Shown here: in pieces, positions 1-5,687 of the stretch | Layout of the letters: each line of letters begins with the position of its first letter | Position numbering within the stretch: the stretch's first letter is position 1 | Assembly: GCA_937996595.1 (NCBI GenBank) | Contig: CALKVC010000101.1 | Location: forward strand, 1 to 9,353 | DNA: 9,353 nt | Direction of reading: 5' to 3' | Origin: an uncultured Chitinophagaceae bacterium | GTDB taxonomy: Bacteria > Bacteroidota > Bacteroidia > Chitinophagales > Chitinophagaceae | The notes under the pieces: generated by a model | Seen by the model: only the letters and a program-made list of their open reading frames with translations | The model's database searches: none | Told to the model about the DNA's origin: nothing | Position numbers and translations under genes: made by a program

Positions 1-1
1 G

Positions 2-352
2 GTCGGGTTCGGCAGCACCGACGAAGTGCCAGTCGCCGTCCCAGACTTCTACCCAGGTGTGGTTGCCGCGCATGTTGGCCCACAGGGGGGTGCCGACGAT
101 GCGTGCGGGGACGCCAACGGAGCGGCAGGCATCGGCGAGCAGGACCGAAAGGCCGGTGCAGGTGGCCATGCCGCTTTCCATGGTCTCGAGAGGACTTTGG
201 TCGGGACGCTTCCGCTTCGTGGAGTACTTCACGTTCACGAGCGGGAAGAGCTTCTCGTTGATGCGGCGTGCGGCCTCGCCAGGCGGGTGGGCGTGGATGC
301 GGCCCGGGTGGCTGGCGCTGTCGGCCAGCGTAACCAACATGCCGGCGCGCTT
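2..352 (-). CDS. Transglutaminase-like protein, internal fragment (foreign high-G+C piece)
   Basis: The minus strand is open throughout and reads a papain-like transglutaminase core. It contains NVKYSTKRKRPDQSP, then ATCTGLSVLLADACR with the likely nucleophile Cys, then RGNHTWVEVW with the likely catalytic His, and ends at GAAEPD where the window stops. The remaining acid of the triad would be at or just past the edge. This motif set is familiar from transglutaminase-domain proteins of Planctomycetes and Verrucomicrobia, which are usually large and exported; that host assignment is inference. Family similarity is convincing from about position 282 leftwards (from GEAARRIN on). The stretch 283-352 is not recognisable to me. 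G+C is 68-73% in the lines counted against about 30-35% just right of position 360, so this piece probably comes from another genome. No start or stop codon is present. Confidence 0.75.
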
Positions 353-355
353 GTC
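350..355. other. Probable chimeric assembly junction
   Basis: The UbiA reading frame loses family resemblance after Asp198 (codon 353-355), and base composition switches within a few bases from about one third to over two thirds G+C. The join interrupts a conserved UbiA motif. A few shared bases at the join could hide the exact breakpoint. The frame continues by chance (one in three) into the transglutaminase piece, so an automatic annotator would call a false fusion protein of at least 315 residues. Confidence 0.75.
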
Positions 356-946
356 GAAACCGCTCACCCAGCATAAAACGGTACATGAAAATATCACCGG
401 CAGCACGGCAAAACTTCCCGTAACAGCCAGGTATGCACCAATGGGAGCCAGGCTTAAACCCACACCCAGCACCAAATGGCACAAGGCTGTAAACCGTTTT
501 GTATAACTATAAAATAACACTACAAACAATGCTACAAAACTGAGGTAAAAACAAAGCCGGTTTATGAACCAGCAGCATATGATAAATGCAATACAATTTA
601 TTATTACAAATACCAATGCGTTGTTTGCCTTGATGATACCTGCCGGTATTTCCCTGATGGCGGTTCGGGGGTTTAGGGCGTCAAAATGCTTATCAAGCCA
701 GCGGTTAAAGGCCATCGCTGCACTGCGGGCAAAAATCATGCATAATATTACCAGCAGGAATTTAACTGATATAGCCTGCCAGTATGTTAGATCAGAAAAT
801 CTCTCCGGGAATCCCGAAAAATCACCGGTATTATCCGGATGGTTTCCACGCAGCACTGCCAGGAAAAAACCAATCAATGCAAAAGGCATAGCAAATATGC
901 TATGGGAAAACTTTATTAAAGAGAGATATTTTTTAACTGACCGCAT
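353..946 (-). CDS. ubiA: UbiA-family prenyltransferase, C-terminally truncated by the join
   Basis: This is an integral membrane prenyltransferase of the 4-hydroxybenzoate/MenA-like UbiA superfamily, which attaches a polyprenyl chain to an aromatic ring in quinone synthesis. ATG at 944-946 gives MRSVKKYLSLIKFSHSIFAM. The first Asp-rich motif is FNRWLDKHFDALNPRT (residues 80-95, Asp85 and Asp89), which binds Mg-diphosphate. IREIPAG and YSYTKRFTALCH follow, with several hydrophobic helices between about residues 16 and 193. The protein stops resembling the family at CWVSGFD (residues 192-198). Relatives normally continue with an IIYALQD-like segment, where the second Asp motif lies, and reach about 290 residues. 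About a third is therefore missing, replaced by high-G+C sequence that keeps the frame open. In the organism the gene is presumably intact. It lies downstream of the RNA methyltransferase gene on the same strand. Whether the product serves ubiquinone or menaquinone cannot be told; menaquinone is usual in this phylum. Confidence 0.85.
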
Positions 947-982
947 ATAAGTTACCGGATAACCCTGAAAAAAATGAAAAAT

Positions 983-1059
983 TCAAATACCAAACCTCAA
1001 ACTATAAACTTCAAACCATAAACTTCAAACTACAAACTTCAAACTACAAACTACAAACC
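983..1059. repeat. Heptamer tandem array A (11 units, also 14-bp higher order)
   Basis: Eleven consecutive 7-bp units follow one another without a gap: tcaaata, ccaaacc, tcaaact, ataaact, tcaaacc, ataaact, tcaaact, acaaact, tcaaact, acaaact, acaaacc. Every unit has AAA at positions 3-5. Neighbouring units alternate, giving five 14-bp copies (983-1052); the last two, tcaaactacaaact, are identical. The plus strand has no G at all. The array ends 3 bp from the stop codon of the RNA methyltransferase gene and lies between it and ubiA, so it would be transcribed as a C-free 3' region. It resembles cyanobacterial STRR heptanucleotide repeats in period only. There are no spacers, so it is not CRISPR. 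Confidence 0.9.
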
Positions 1060-1062
1060 ACC

Positions 1063-1590
1063 TCACATCCTCGTTCGTACAATTTCCCATAGTACAACCC
1101 CGGCAGCGGTTGCAATATTCAAGGAGTGTTTCATACCTAACTGCGGAATTTCTATACAACCGTCGCATTGCATAATCGTTTCCTGTTCCACGCCGGTTAC
1201 TTCATTTCCAAAAACAACGGCAATCTTTTCATCAGCATTAAATATTGCTTTTTCCAGGGAAAGGCTGTTTTTTACCTGTTCAATGGCGTATACTTTAAAT
1301 CCATTTTCCTTTAATGTTCTGATAGCCTCTGATGCATGGCTGAAATATTCCCAGTCAACCGTATCTTCTGCCCCCAATGCAGTCTTCCTGATTTCTTTAT
1401 GAGGCGGCCTGGCTGTATACCCGGTTATATAGATGGCTTCCAGTAAAAATGCATCGGCCGTCCTGAAAAGGCTTCCAACATTGTAAGCGCTGCGAACATT
1501 TTCAATGACGGCAATTACGGGTGTTTTTACAGACCGTTTAAATTCTGCAACCGTTTTACGGTTCAGTTGCTCCATGCTCAGTTTCTGCAT
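1063..1590 (-). CDS. SpoU/TrmH-family RNA 2'-O-ribose methyltransferase
   Basis: This is an S-adenosylmethionine-dependent methyltransferase of the SPOUT superfamily, expected to methylate a ribose 2'-OH in tRNA or rRNA in the cytoplasm. The three SpoU motifs are present: motif 1 NVRSAYNVGSLFRTAD (residues 31-46, with Asn31 and Arg43), motif 2 VVFGNEVTGV (125-134) and motif 3 IEIPQLGMKHSLNIATAAG (146-164), which form the trefoil-knot cofactor site. At 175 residues it is a minimal catalytic domain without the N-terminal RNA-binding extension of RlmB or TrmH, so the target RNA cannot be deduced. The first ATG (1588-1590) is chosen because MQKLSMEQLN precedes the domain as in relatives and because a promoter-like box lies just upstream. 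It is 142 bp downstream of pyrG. Heptamer array A begins 3 bp after its stop. Confidence 0.9.
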   Translation of the reverse strand: MQKLSMEQLNRKTVAEFKRSVKTPVIAVIENVRSAYNVGSLFRTADAFLLEAIYITGYTARPPHKEIRKTALGAEDTVDWEYFSHASEAIRTLKENGFKVYAIEQVKNSLSLEKAIFNADEKIAVVFGNEVTGVEQETIMQCDGCIEIPQLGMKHSLNIATAAGVVLWEIVRTRM

Positions 1591-1594
1591 GGCG

Positions 1595-1624
1595 CAAAGT
1601 TAACCGGAATCAGATAACCAGGAA
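1595..1624 (-). promoter_or_regulatory. Candidate Bacteroidota promoter for the RNA methyltransferase gene
   Basis: Read on the minus strand, TAACTTTG (1602-1595) matches the Bacteroidota -7 consensus TAnnTTTG exactly. A -33 element is weaker: TTC instead of TTG at 1624-1622, 19 bp upstream. The box ends only 4 bp before the ATG, so transcription would start at or within a base or two of the start codon, predicting a leaderless mRNA. Inference from consensus only. Confidence 0.45.
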
Positions 1625-1732
1625 GTTTACAATACGTAAAAAAAAGAAAGCGGATAAGTACTGCCAGTATTCAACCTTTTTAATAAAGCCCGGAAGGAAT
1701 TGCCAATTGGATGATTAGCAAGCGCGCTTCGT

Positions 1733-3382
1733 TTATGCGGTTTCCTTTTCCATTTTAGCAGATCTGGCGCCAGCCTTCAGCTCAGCATAATACTTTGCGG
1801 CCTGTACAAACCCAACAAATAACGGATGCGGGTTTTCAACCGTGCTTTTTAATTCAGGATGGTATTGAACCCCAATGAAGAAAGGGTGGTTTTTCAGTTC
1901 AACTATTTCCACCAGCCCGGTTTCGGGGTTTTTGCCGCTGGGTATGAGGCCGGCATGTATAAAGTCGTTCAGATAGTTATTATTGAATTCCCAACGGTGC
2001 CTGTGGCGCTCGCTTATCATGGTTGAACCATAAATGCGGTGTGCCAGGGAGCCTTCCAATACCTGGCATGGATATGCACCCAAACGCATCGTGCCTCCTT
2101 TTTTCTTTATCTTTTTCTGCTCTTCCATCAAAGCAATAACCGGTTGGGCCGTTTTAGGTTCCATTTCTGTTGAATTGGCATCTTTCCAGCCCATTACATT
2201 CCTGGCATACTCTATCACCGACATCTGCATACCCAGGCAAATGCCAAAGAATGGAAGCTGGTTTTCCCTTGCATATTTAACAGAAGTTATTTTACCCTCC
2301 ACACCCCTTGAACCAAATCCCGGGGCAACCAATAACCCATCCAAATCTTTCAGTTTTTCAGAAACATTTTCGGGTGTTATAAATTCACTGTGCACATTTA
2401 CGATCTGTACTTTGCACTGGTTGATGGCTCCTGCATGCACAAAAGCTTCCAGTATCGATTTATAGGCATCCTGCAGTTCAATGTATTTCCCTATGAGTCC
2501 GATTGTTACCCTTCCTTTGGGATAATTCAGCTTATCAAGAAACTCCCTCCATTTGCCCAGTTCGGGTGCTGCATACCCGTTTATGTGCAGTTTTTTCAGC
2601 ACAATTACGTCTAACCCTTCCTGTAACATCTTCAGCGGCACTTCATAAATGGTACTGGCGTCCATAGCTTCTATAACAGCATTGGGTTTCACATTGCAGA
2701 AAAGGGCGATCTTTCTTTTCAGCTCTTCGCTCAACGGGTGTTCTGTACGGCATACGATCACATTTGGCCTTACCCCTTCCTGGCTCAACAACCTTACACT
2801 GTGCTGTGTCGGTTTGGTTTTTAGTTCTTTGGCCGCTTTCAGGTATGGGATCAGGGTTAGGTGCACCACCATACAATCCTCTTCAGGCATCTCCCATTGC
2901 AGTTGCCTTACAGCTTCCACAAACGGCAGGCTCTCAATATCACCTACCGTACCTCCCAGTTCGGTAATAACAATATCAAACTTCCCTGATTCGCCGAGCA
3001 GCATCATCCTCCGCTTAATCTCATCGGTTATATGCGGAACCACCTGTACTGTTTTACCAAGATATTCACCTTCCCTTTCCTTGTTAATAACGGTTTGGTA
3101 TATACGCCCGGTGGTCACATTGTTCGCCTGTGAAGTAGGTATGTTCAAAAACCTTTCGTAATGGCCCAGGTCAAGGTCTGTTTCGGCGCCGTCGTCTGTA
3201 ACATAACATTCGCCATGCTCATACGGGTTCAGTGTACCGGGGTCAACATTAATATAGGGGTCAAATTTCTGGATGGTTACTTTCAGCCCCCTGCTCTGGA
3301 GCAGTTTTGCCAGGGATGCCGCAATAATCCCCTTACCTAATGATGAAGTAACACCGCCGGTTACAAAAATATACTTTGCCAT
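1733..3382 (-). CDS. pyrG: CTP synthase (glutamine hydrolysing)
   Basis: Converts UTP to CTP using ATP and glutamine, the last step of de novo pyrimidine nucleotide synthesis; it works as a cytoplasmic tetramer. The N-terminal synthase domain starts with the P-loop TGGVTSSLGKG (residues 8-18, Lys17), followed by AETDLDLGHYERF (Asp71, Mg site) and ITELGGTVGDIES (Glu141). The C-terminal class I glutamine amidotransferase domain has the oxyanion strand PGFGSRG (354-360), the nucleophile Cys382 in GICLGMQ, and the His508/Glu510 pair in YHPE. Length 549 is close to the 545 of the E. coli enzyme. The ATG at 3380-3382 places the P-loop at the usual distance. All catalytic residues I looked for are present. 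The gene has 380 bp upstream of it and is probably transcribed on its own or together with the RNA methyltransferase and ubiA genes downstream. Confidence 0.98.
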   Translation of the reverse strand: MAKYIFVTGGVTSSLGKGIIAASLAKLLQSRGLKVTIQKFDPYINVDPGTLNPYEHGECYVTDDGAETDLDLGHYERFLNIPTSQANNVTTGRIYQTVINKEREGEYLGKTVQVVPHITDEIKRRMMLLGESGKFDIVITELGGTVGDIESLPFVEAVRQLQWEMPEEDCMVVHLTLIPYLKAAKELKTKPTQHSVRLLSQEGVRPNVIVCRTEHPLSEELKRKIALFCNVKPNAVIEAMDASTIYEVPLKMLQEGLDVIVLKKLHINGYAAPELGKWREFLDKLNYPKGRVTIGLIGKYIELQDAYKSILEAFVHAGAINQCKVQIVNVHSEFITPENVSEKLKDLDGLLVAPGFGSRGVEGKITSVKYARENQLPFFGICLGMQMSVIEYARNVMGWKDANSTEMEPKTAQPVIALMEEQKKIKKKGGTMRLGAYPCQVLEGSLAHRIYGSTMISERHRHRWEFNNNYLNDFIHAGLIPSGKNPETGLVEIVELKNHPFFIGVQYHPELKSTVENPHPLFVGFVQAAKYYAELKAGARSAKMEKETA

Positions 3383-3762
3383 CTTACAGAATTATAATGA
3401 TTGTTCAACCTGGTTCCGGGATATCTAACTTTCATTAATAATAACGTAGTTCTACTACCAGAAACCTGCGCAGCAGAAAACTAAACATCTTATTATTTAA
3501 AAACGTAAAACCCGGAAAAATCAAAAGAAACAGCTTGACCGGCGGAAATTAGCTGATTAAAAAATCCGTGAGGTCATGCAAAGATAAAAGGAATATTTGG
3601 GAGGAAGAAATTACCGGGGGTATTTTTTAAAATTACTGGCAATGGAACCCGCTATTGTGAAAAAAGGGTAATTATCAGGGATTTAGCGGAAAAGATGTTG
3701 AATGATGTATGATTTAAGATGTGTGATGTATGATCTGTGATGTAAGATGTGTGATTTAGGAT
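3383..3762. other. Intergenic region between proC and pyrG (380 bp)
   Basis: No gene is supported here on either strand. The pyrG-proximal 190 bp would be a long pyrG leader if the promoter candidate at 3579-3609 is real. It includes a small hairpin-forming palindrome, gtagttctactac (3446-3458, five-base arms), but no recognisable riboswitch. The proC-proximal end is occupied by heptamer array B. I see no convincing intrinsic terminator after proC. Confidence 0.7.
3579..3609 (-). promoter_or_regulatory. Candidate Bacteroidota promoter for pyrG
   Basis: On the minus strand TATCTTTG (3586-3579) is an exact TAnnTTTG -7 box. Two TTC triplets (3609-3607 and 3606-3604), 20 and 17 bp upstream, could serve as a one-mismatch -33 TTG. 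Transcription would begin near 3574 and leave a 5' leader of about 190 nt before pyrG. A second, poorer box, TAATTCTG, lies just before the ATG. No experimental support. Confidence 0.4.
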
Positions 3763-3773
3763 TTAGGATTTGG
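3694..3773. repeat. Heptamer tandem array B (GATNTNN units)
   Basis: Ten uninterrupted 7-bp units run from 3704 to 3773: gatgtat, gatttaa, gatgtgt, gatgtat, gatctgt, gatgtaa, gatgtgt, gatttag, gatttag, gatttgg. An outlying gatgttg (3694-3700) stands 3 bp away. Every unit fits GATNTNN. The plus strand contains a single C in the 70-bp core. The array overlaps the 3' end of proC: the stop codon (3763-3765) and the last two or three codons lie within the final two units. The sequence is unrelated to array A at 983-1059, but period and position are the same. Confidence 0.9.
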
Positions 3774-4557
3774 CTATTTTCTGATAACTGGTTGCTATAC
3801 CCTTAATCAGCGAGGAACTGAAACCCTGGTGTTCCATTTCATTCAATCCTGCAATGGTGCATCCTTTTGGTGTGGTTACTTTGTCAATTTCCTGTTCAGG
3901 ATGAGAACCTTTTTCCAGCAGCAGTTCGGCGGCTCCTTTAACCGTCTGGGCCGCTATCAGGCTGGCTGTTGCAGCATCAAACCCGATTTCAATCCCTCCC
4001 TGTATATTGGCCCGTATATACCGCATGGCATAAGCCGTACCACAAGCCCCCAATACGGTGGCCGCATCCATCAAGCCTTCATTGATAACGGTTACTTTAC
4101 CTAACACCCCAAATAGTTTCTTCACAAGGTTAACCTGAGCATCTGAGGCATGATGATAACTTAAACAGGTCATACTTTGCTGTATGGCTATCGCCGTGTT
4201 GGGCATTGCCCGGAAAACCGGTAGTTTTATTCCCGACACGGAAACCAGTTCACTGGTAAGCACCCCCGTTACAACGGAAACGAGTATGTGCTTTGAATGC
4301 AGTTTTTCCCTGAAACCTGACAGCACTTCACTTACCTGGTATGGTTTTACTGCGAGTATGATGATGTTGGATTTCTCTGCTGCCGCAGCATTATCACTAG
4401 TTACTTTTACCCCGCGGTTCTCCAGCCCCTTAAGGGTAGATGTGTCCCTTTTTGTAATGATGATATCCCGAGGCTGGCAAAACCTGCTTTTTAACAACCC
4501 TTCCGCGATGGCCGTGCCCAGGTTTCCTCCCCCGATAATGGCTATTTTTTTCATCAT
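3763..4557 (-). CDS. proC: Pyrroline-5-carboxylate reductase
   Basis: Reduces 1-pyrroline-5-carboxylate to L-proline with NAD(P)H, the last step of proline synthesis in the cytoplasm. The N-terminal Rossmann domain begins MMKKIAIIGGGNLG (GGGNLG at 9-14), with ILAVKPYQV (67-75) and FRAMPNTAIAI (115-125) following. The C-terminal dimerisation domain carries the family signature TTPKGCTIAGLNEME (228-242). Length 264 is normal. The segment usually reading SGSGPAY is GACGTAY here (170-176), so the customary Pro is Thr; I believe this is a Bacteroidota variant and not damage. Start may be the first or second of two adjacent Met codons (4557 or 4554). The C-terminus ends in a heptamer repeat that supplies the stop codon. 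It lies 137 bp downstream of the epimerase gene on the same strand. Confidence 0.94.
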   Translation of the reverse strand: MMKKIAIIGGGNLGTAIAEGLLKSRFCQPRDIIITKRDTSTLKGLENRGVKVTSDNAAAAEKSNIIILAVKPYQVSEVLSGFREKLHSKHILVSVVTGVLTSELVSVSGIKLPVFRAMPNTAIAIQQSMTCLSYHHASDAQVNLVKKLFGVLGKVTVINEGLMDAATVLGACGTAYAMRYIRANIQGGIEIGFDAATASLIAAQTVKGAAELLLEKGSHPEQEIDKVTTPKGCTIAGLNEMEHQGFSSSLIKGIATSYQKIAKS

Positions 4558-4694
4558 TTATGAAACTGTTCGGTTAAAATAATAAATGAGATCTGATCTT
4601 CGTATACAAACCTCCGTTACCTGATGTTGGCCATGGTTAAAAAAAGAAATTTTGATTACATTCCGGCTAATCCCATCACAGGAACTAAGGCAAT

Positions 4695-5678
4695 TTAAAA
4701 AAACCGGTTTTCACACAGGTAATGCTTTACGTAATCATATACGCCGTCTTCCAGCGAATGAAAGCCCTTGTTATACCCGGCATCTTCCAGCTTTTTCATA
4801 TTGGCTTCTGTAAAATACTGGTAAGTATCCCGTATATCTTCGGGCATATCTATGAACCGGATATCTGGTTTAGTGCCGATTGCTGCAAACGTAGCTGTAA
4901 CCAGGTCAATAAAACTCCGGGCTTTGCCGGTTCCCAGGTTATAGATAGATGAAGGAATACCCGGTGTTTCCATCATCCAGAAACAAACTGAAAGTATATC
5001 CTTCACATAAATGAAATCACGCAACTGCTCTCCGTCTTTGAACCCGGCTTTGTGCGACCTGAACAGTTTTACAAAGCCGTCCTGCTTAACCTGGTTGTAT
5101 GAATGAAAAATGACACTGGCCATCCTTTTTTTATGATACTCATTGGGCCCGTAAACATTAAAGAATTTTAACCCTGCCCAAAATGGCGGATGGTCTGCCT
5201 GGTGAAGCACCCATTTATCAAATTCATTTTTCGACACGCCATATGGATTCAATGGCTTAAGGGATTCAATCACCCCCAGGTCGTCATTATACCCCAGCTT
5301 ACCGTCACCATAAGTGGCTGCTGATGATGCATATACCAGCGGTATTTGATTGATGGTGCAATAATTCCACATTTTCTGGGAATACTCAACATTCAAATGC
5401 CTGTGTATGGCATAATTGAATTCCGTGGTATCGGTTCGTGCGCCCAGGTGAAATACAAAAGCAGGTCCGGGTTTTTCTTTTGATACCCATTCAAAAAAAT
5501 TTTCGCGTTCAACCCTTACCGTATATTTCTTATGAAGCAGGTTCAATTCTTTTTCCTCATCATCAAACTCGTCTACCAAAACAAGGTTTTCATATCCATT
5601 TTCATTTAAGAAACCAACCAGGCAGCTCCCGATAAAACCTGCTGCTCCTGTTACAATAATACATGCTTGCTTGTCCAT
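4695..5678 (-). CDS. hldD: ADP-L-glycero-D-manno-heptose 6-epimerase-like SDR enzyme
   Basis: An extended short-chain dehydrogenase/reductase (NAD-dependent epimerase), most likely the HldD/RfaD enzyme that epimerises ADP-D-glycero- to ADP-L-glycero-manno-heptose for the LPS inner core. The cofactor-binding TGAAGFIG is at residues 10-17, ASSAATYGD at 118-125 supplies the active-site Ser, and YGVSK has Tyr146 and Lys150. The segment FFNVYGPNEYHKKRMASV (172-189) closely follows the HldD-specific NVYGP..HK..MASV pattern, and RDFIYVKD (220-227) fits too. Length 327 is slightly above the usual 310. The ATG at 5676-5678 lies 9 bp after the purL stop, with the purine-rich AAAGAAAGG just before it as a possible ribosome site, so translation is probably coupled to purL. 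A related sugar epimerase is the alternative; HldD is preferred on the HK..MASV motif. Confidence 0.87.
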   Translation of the reverse strand: MDKQACIIVTGAAGFIGSCLVGFLNENGYENLVLVDEFDDEEKELNLLHKKYTVRVERENFFEWVSKEKPGPAFVFHLGARTDTTEFNYAIHRHLNVEYSQKMWNYCTINQIPLVYASSAATYGDGKLGYNDDLGVIESLKPLNPYGVSKNEFDKWVLHQADHPPFWAGLKFFNVYGPNEYHKKRMASVIFHSYNQVKQDGFVKLFRSHKAGFKDGEQLRDFIYVKDILSVCFWMMETPGIPSSIYNLGTGKARSFIDLVTATFAAIGTKPDIRFIDMPEDIRDTYQYFTEANMKKLEDAGYNKGFHSLEDGVYDYVKHYLCENRFF

Positions 5679-5687
5679 AACCTTTCT

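Noticed and set aside
26..506. Two plus-strand open frames in the left end
   Set aside because: They cross the composition break and overlay the transglutaminase and UbiA frames on the minus strand, which carry real motifs; they are shadows of high-G+C coding DNA.
564..950. Plus-strand open frame of 128 codons
   Set aside because: Antisense to the UbiA coding sequence with its Asp-rich motif; no recognisable protein.
983..1059. CRISPR-like array
   Set aside because: Units are 7 bp and contiguous with no spacers or flanking cas genes.
1720..1729. aagcgcgctt palindrome just after the pyrG stop
   Set aside because: Ten bases with no loop and no T run; not a terminator and no other role visible.
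2034..2465. Plus-strand open frame of 143 codons inside pyrG
   Set aside because: Antisense shadow of the highly conserved CTP synthase amidotransferase domain.
3612..3628. taccgggggta followed by six T, as a plus-strand terminator
   Set aside because: Only a four-base stem, and no plus-strand gene precedes it.
4589..4599. agatctgatct palindrome upstream of proC
   Set aside because: Short, with no paired promoter box and no second copy; likely chance.
4700..4711. aaaaccggtttt palindrome next to a T run at the end of hldD, as terminator
   Set aside because: The palindrome has no loop and spans the coding end; it cannot form a normal terminator hairpin.
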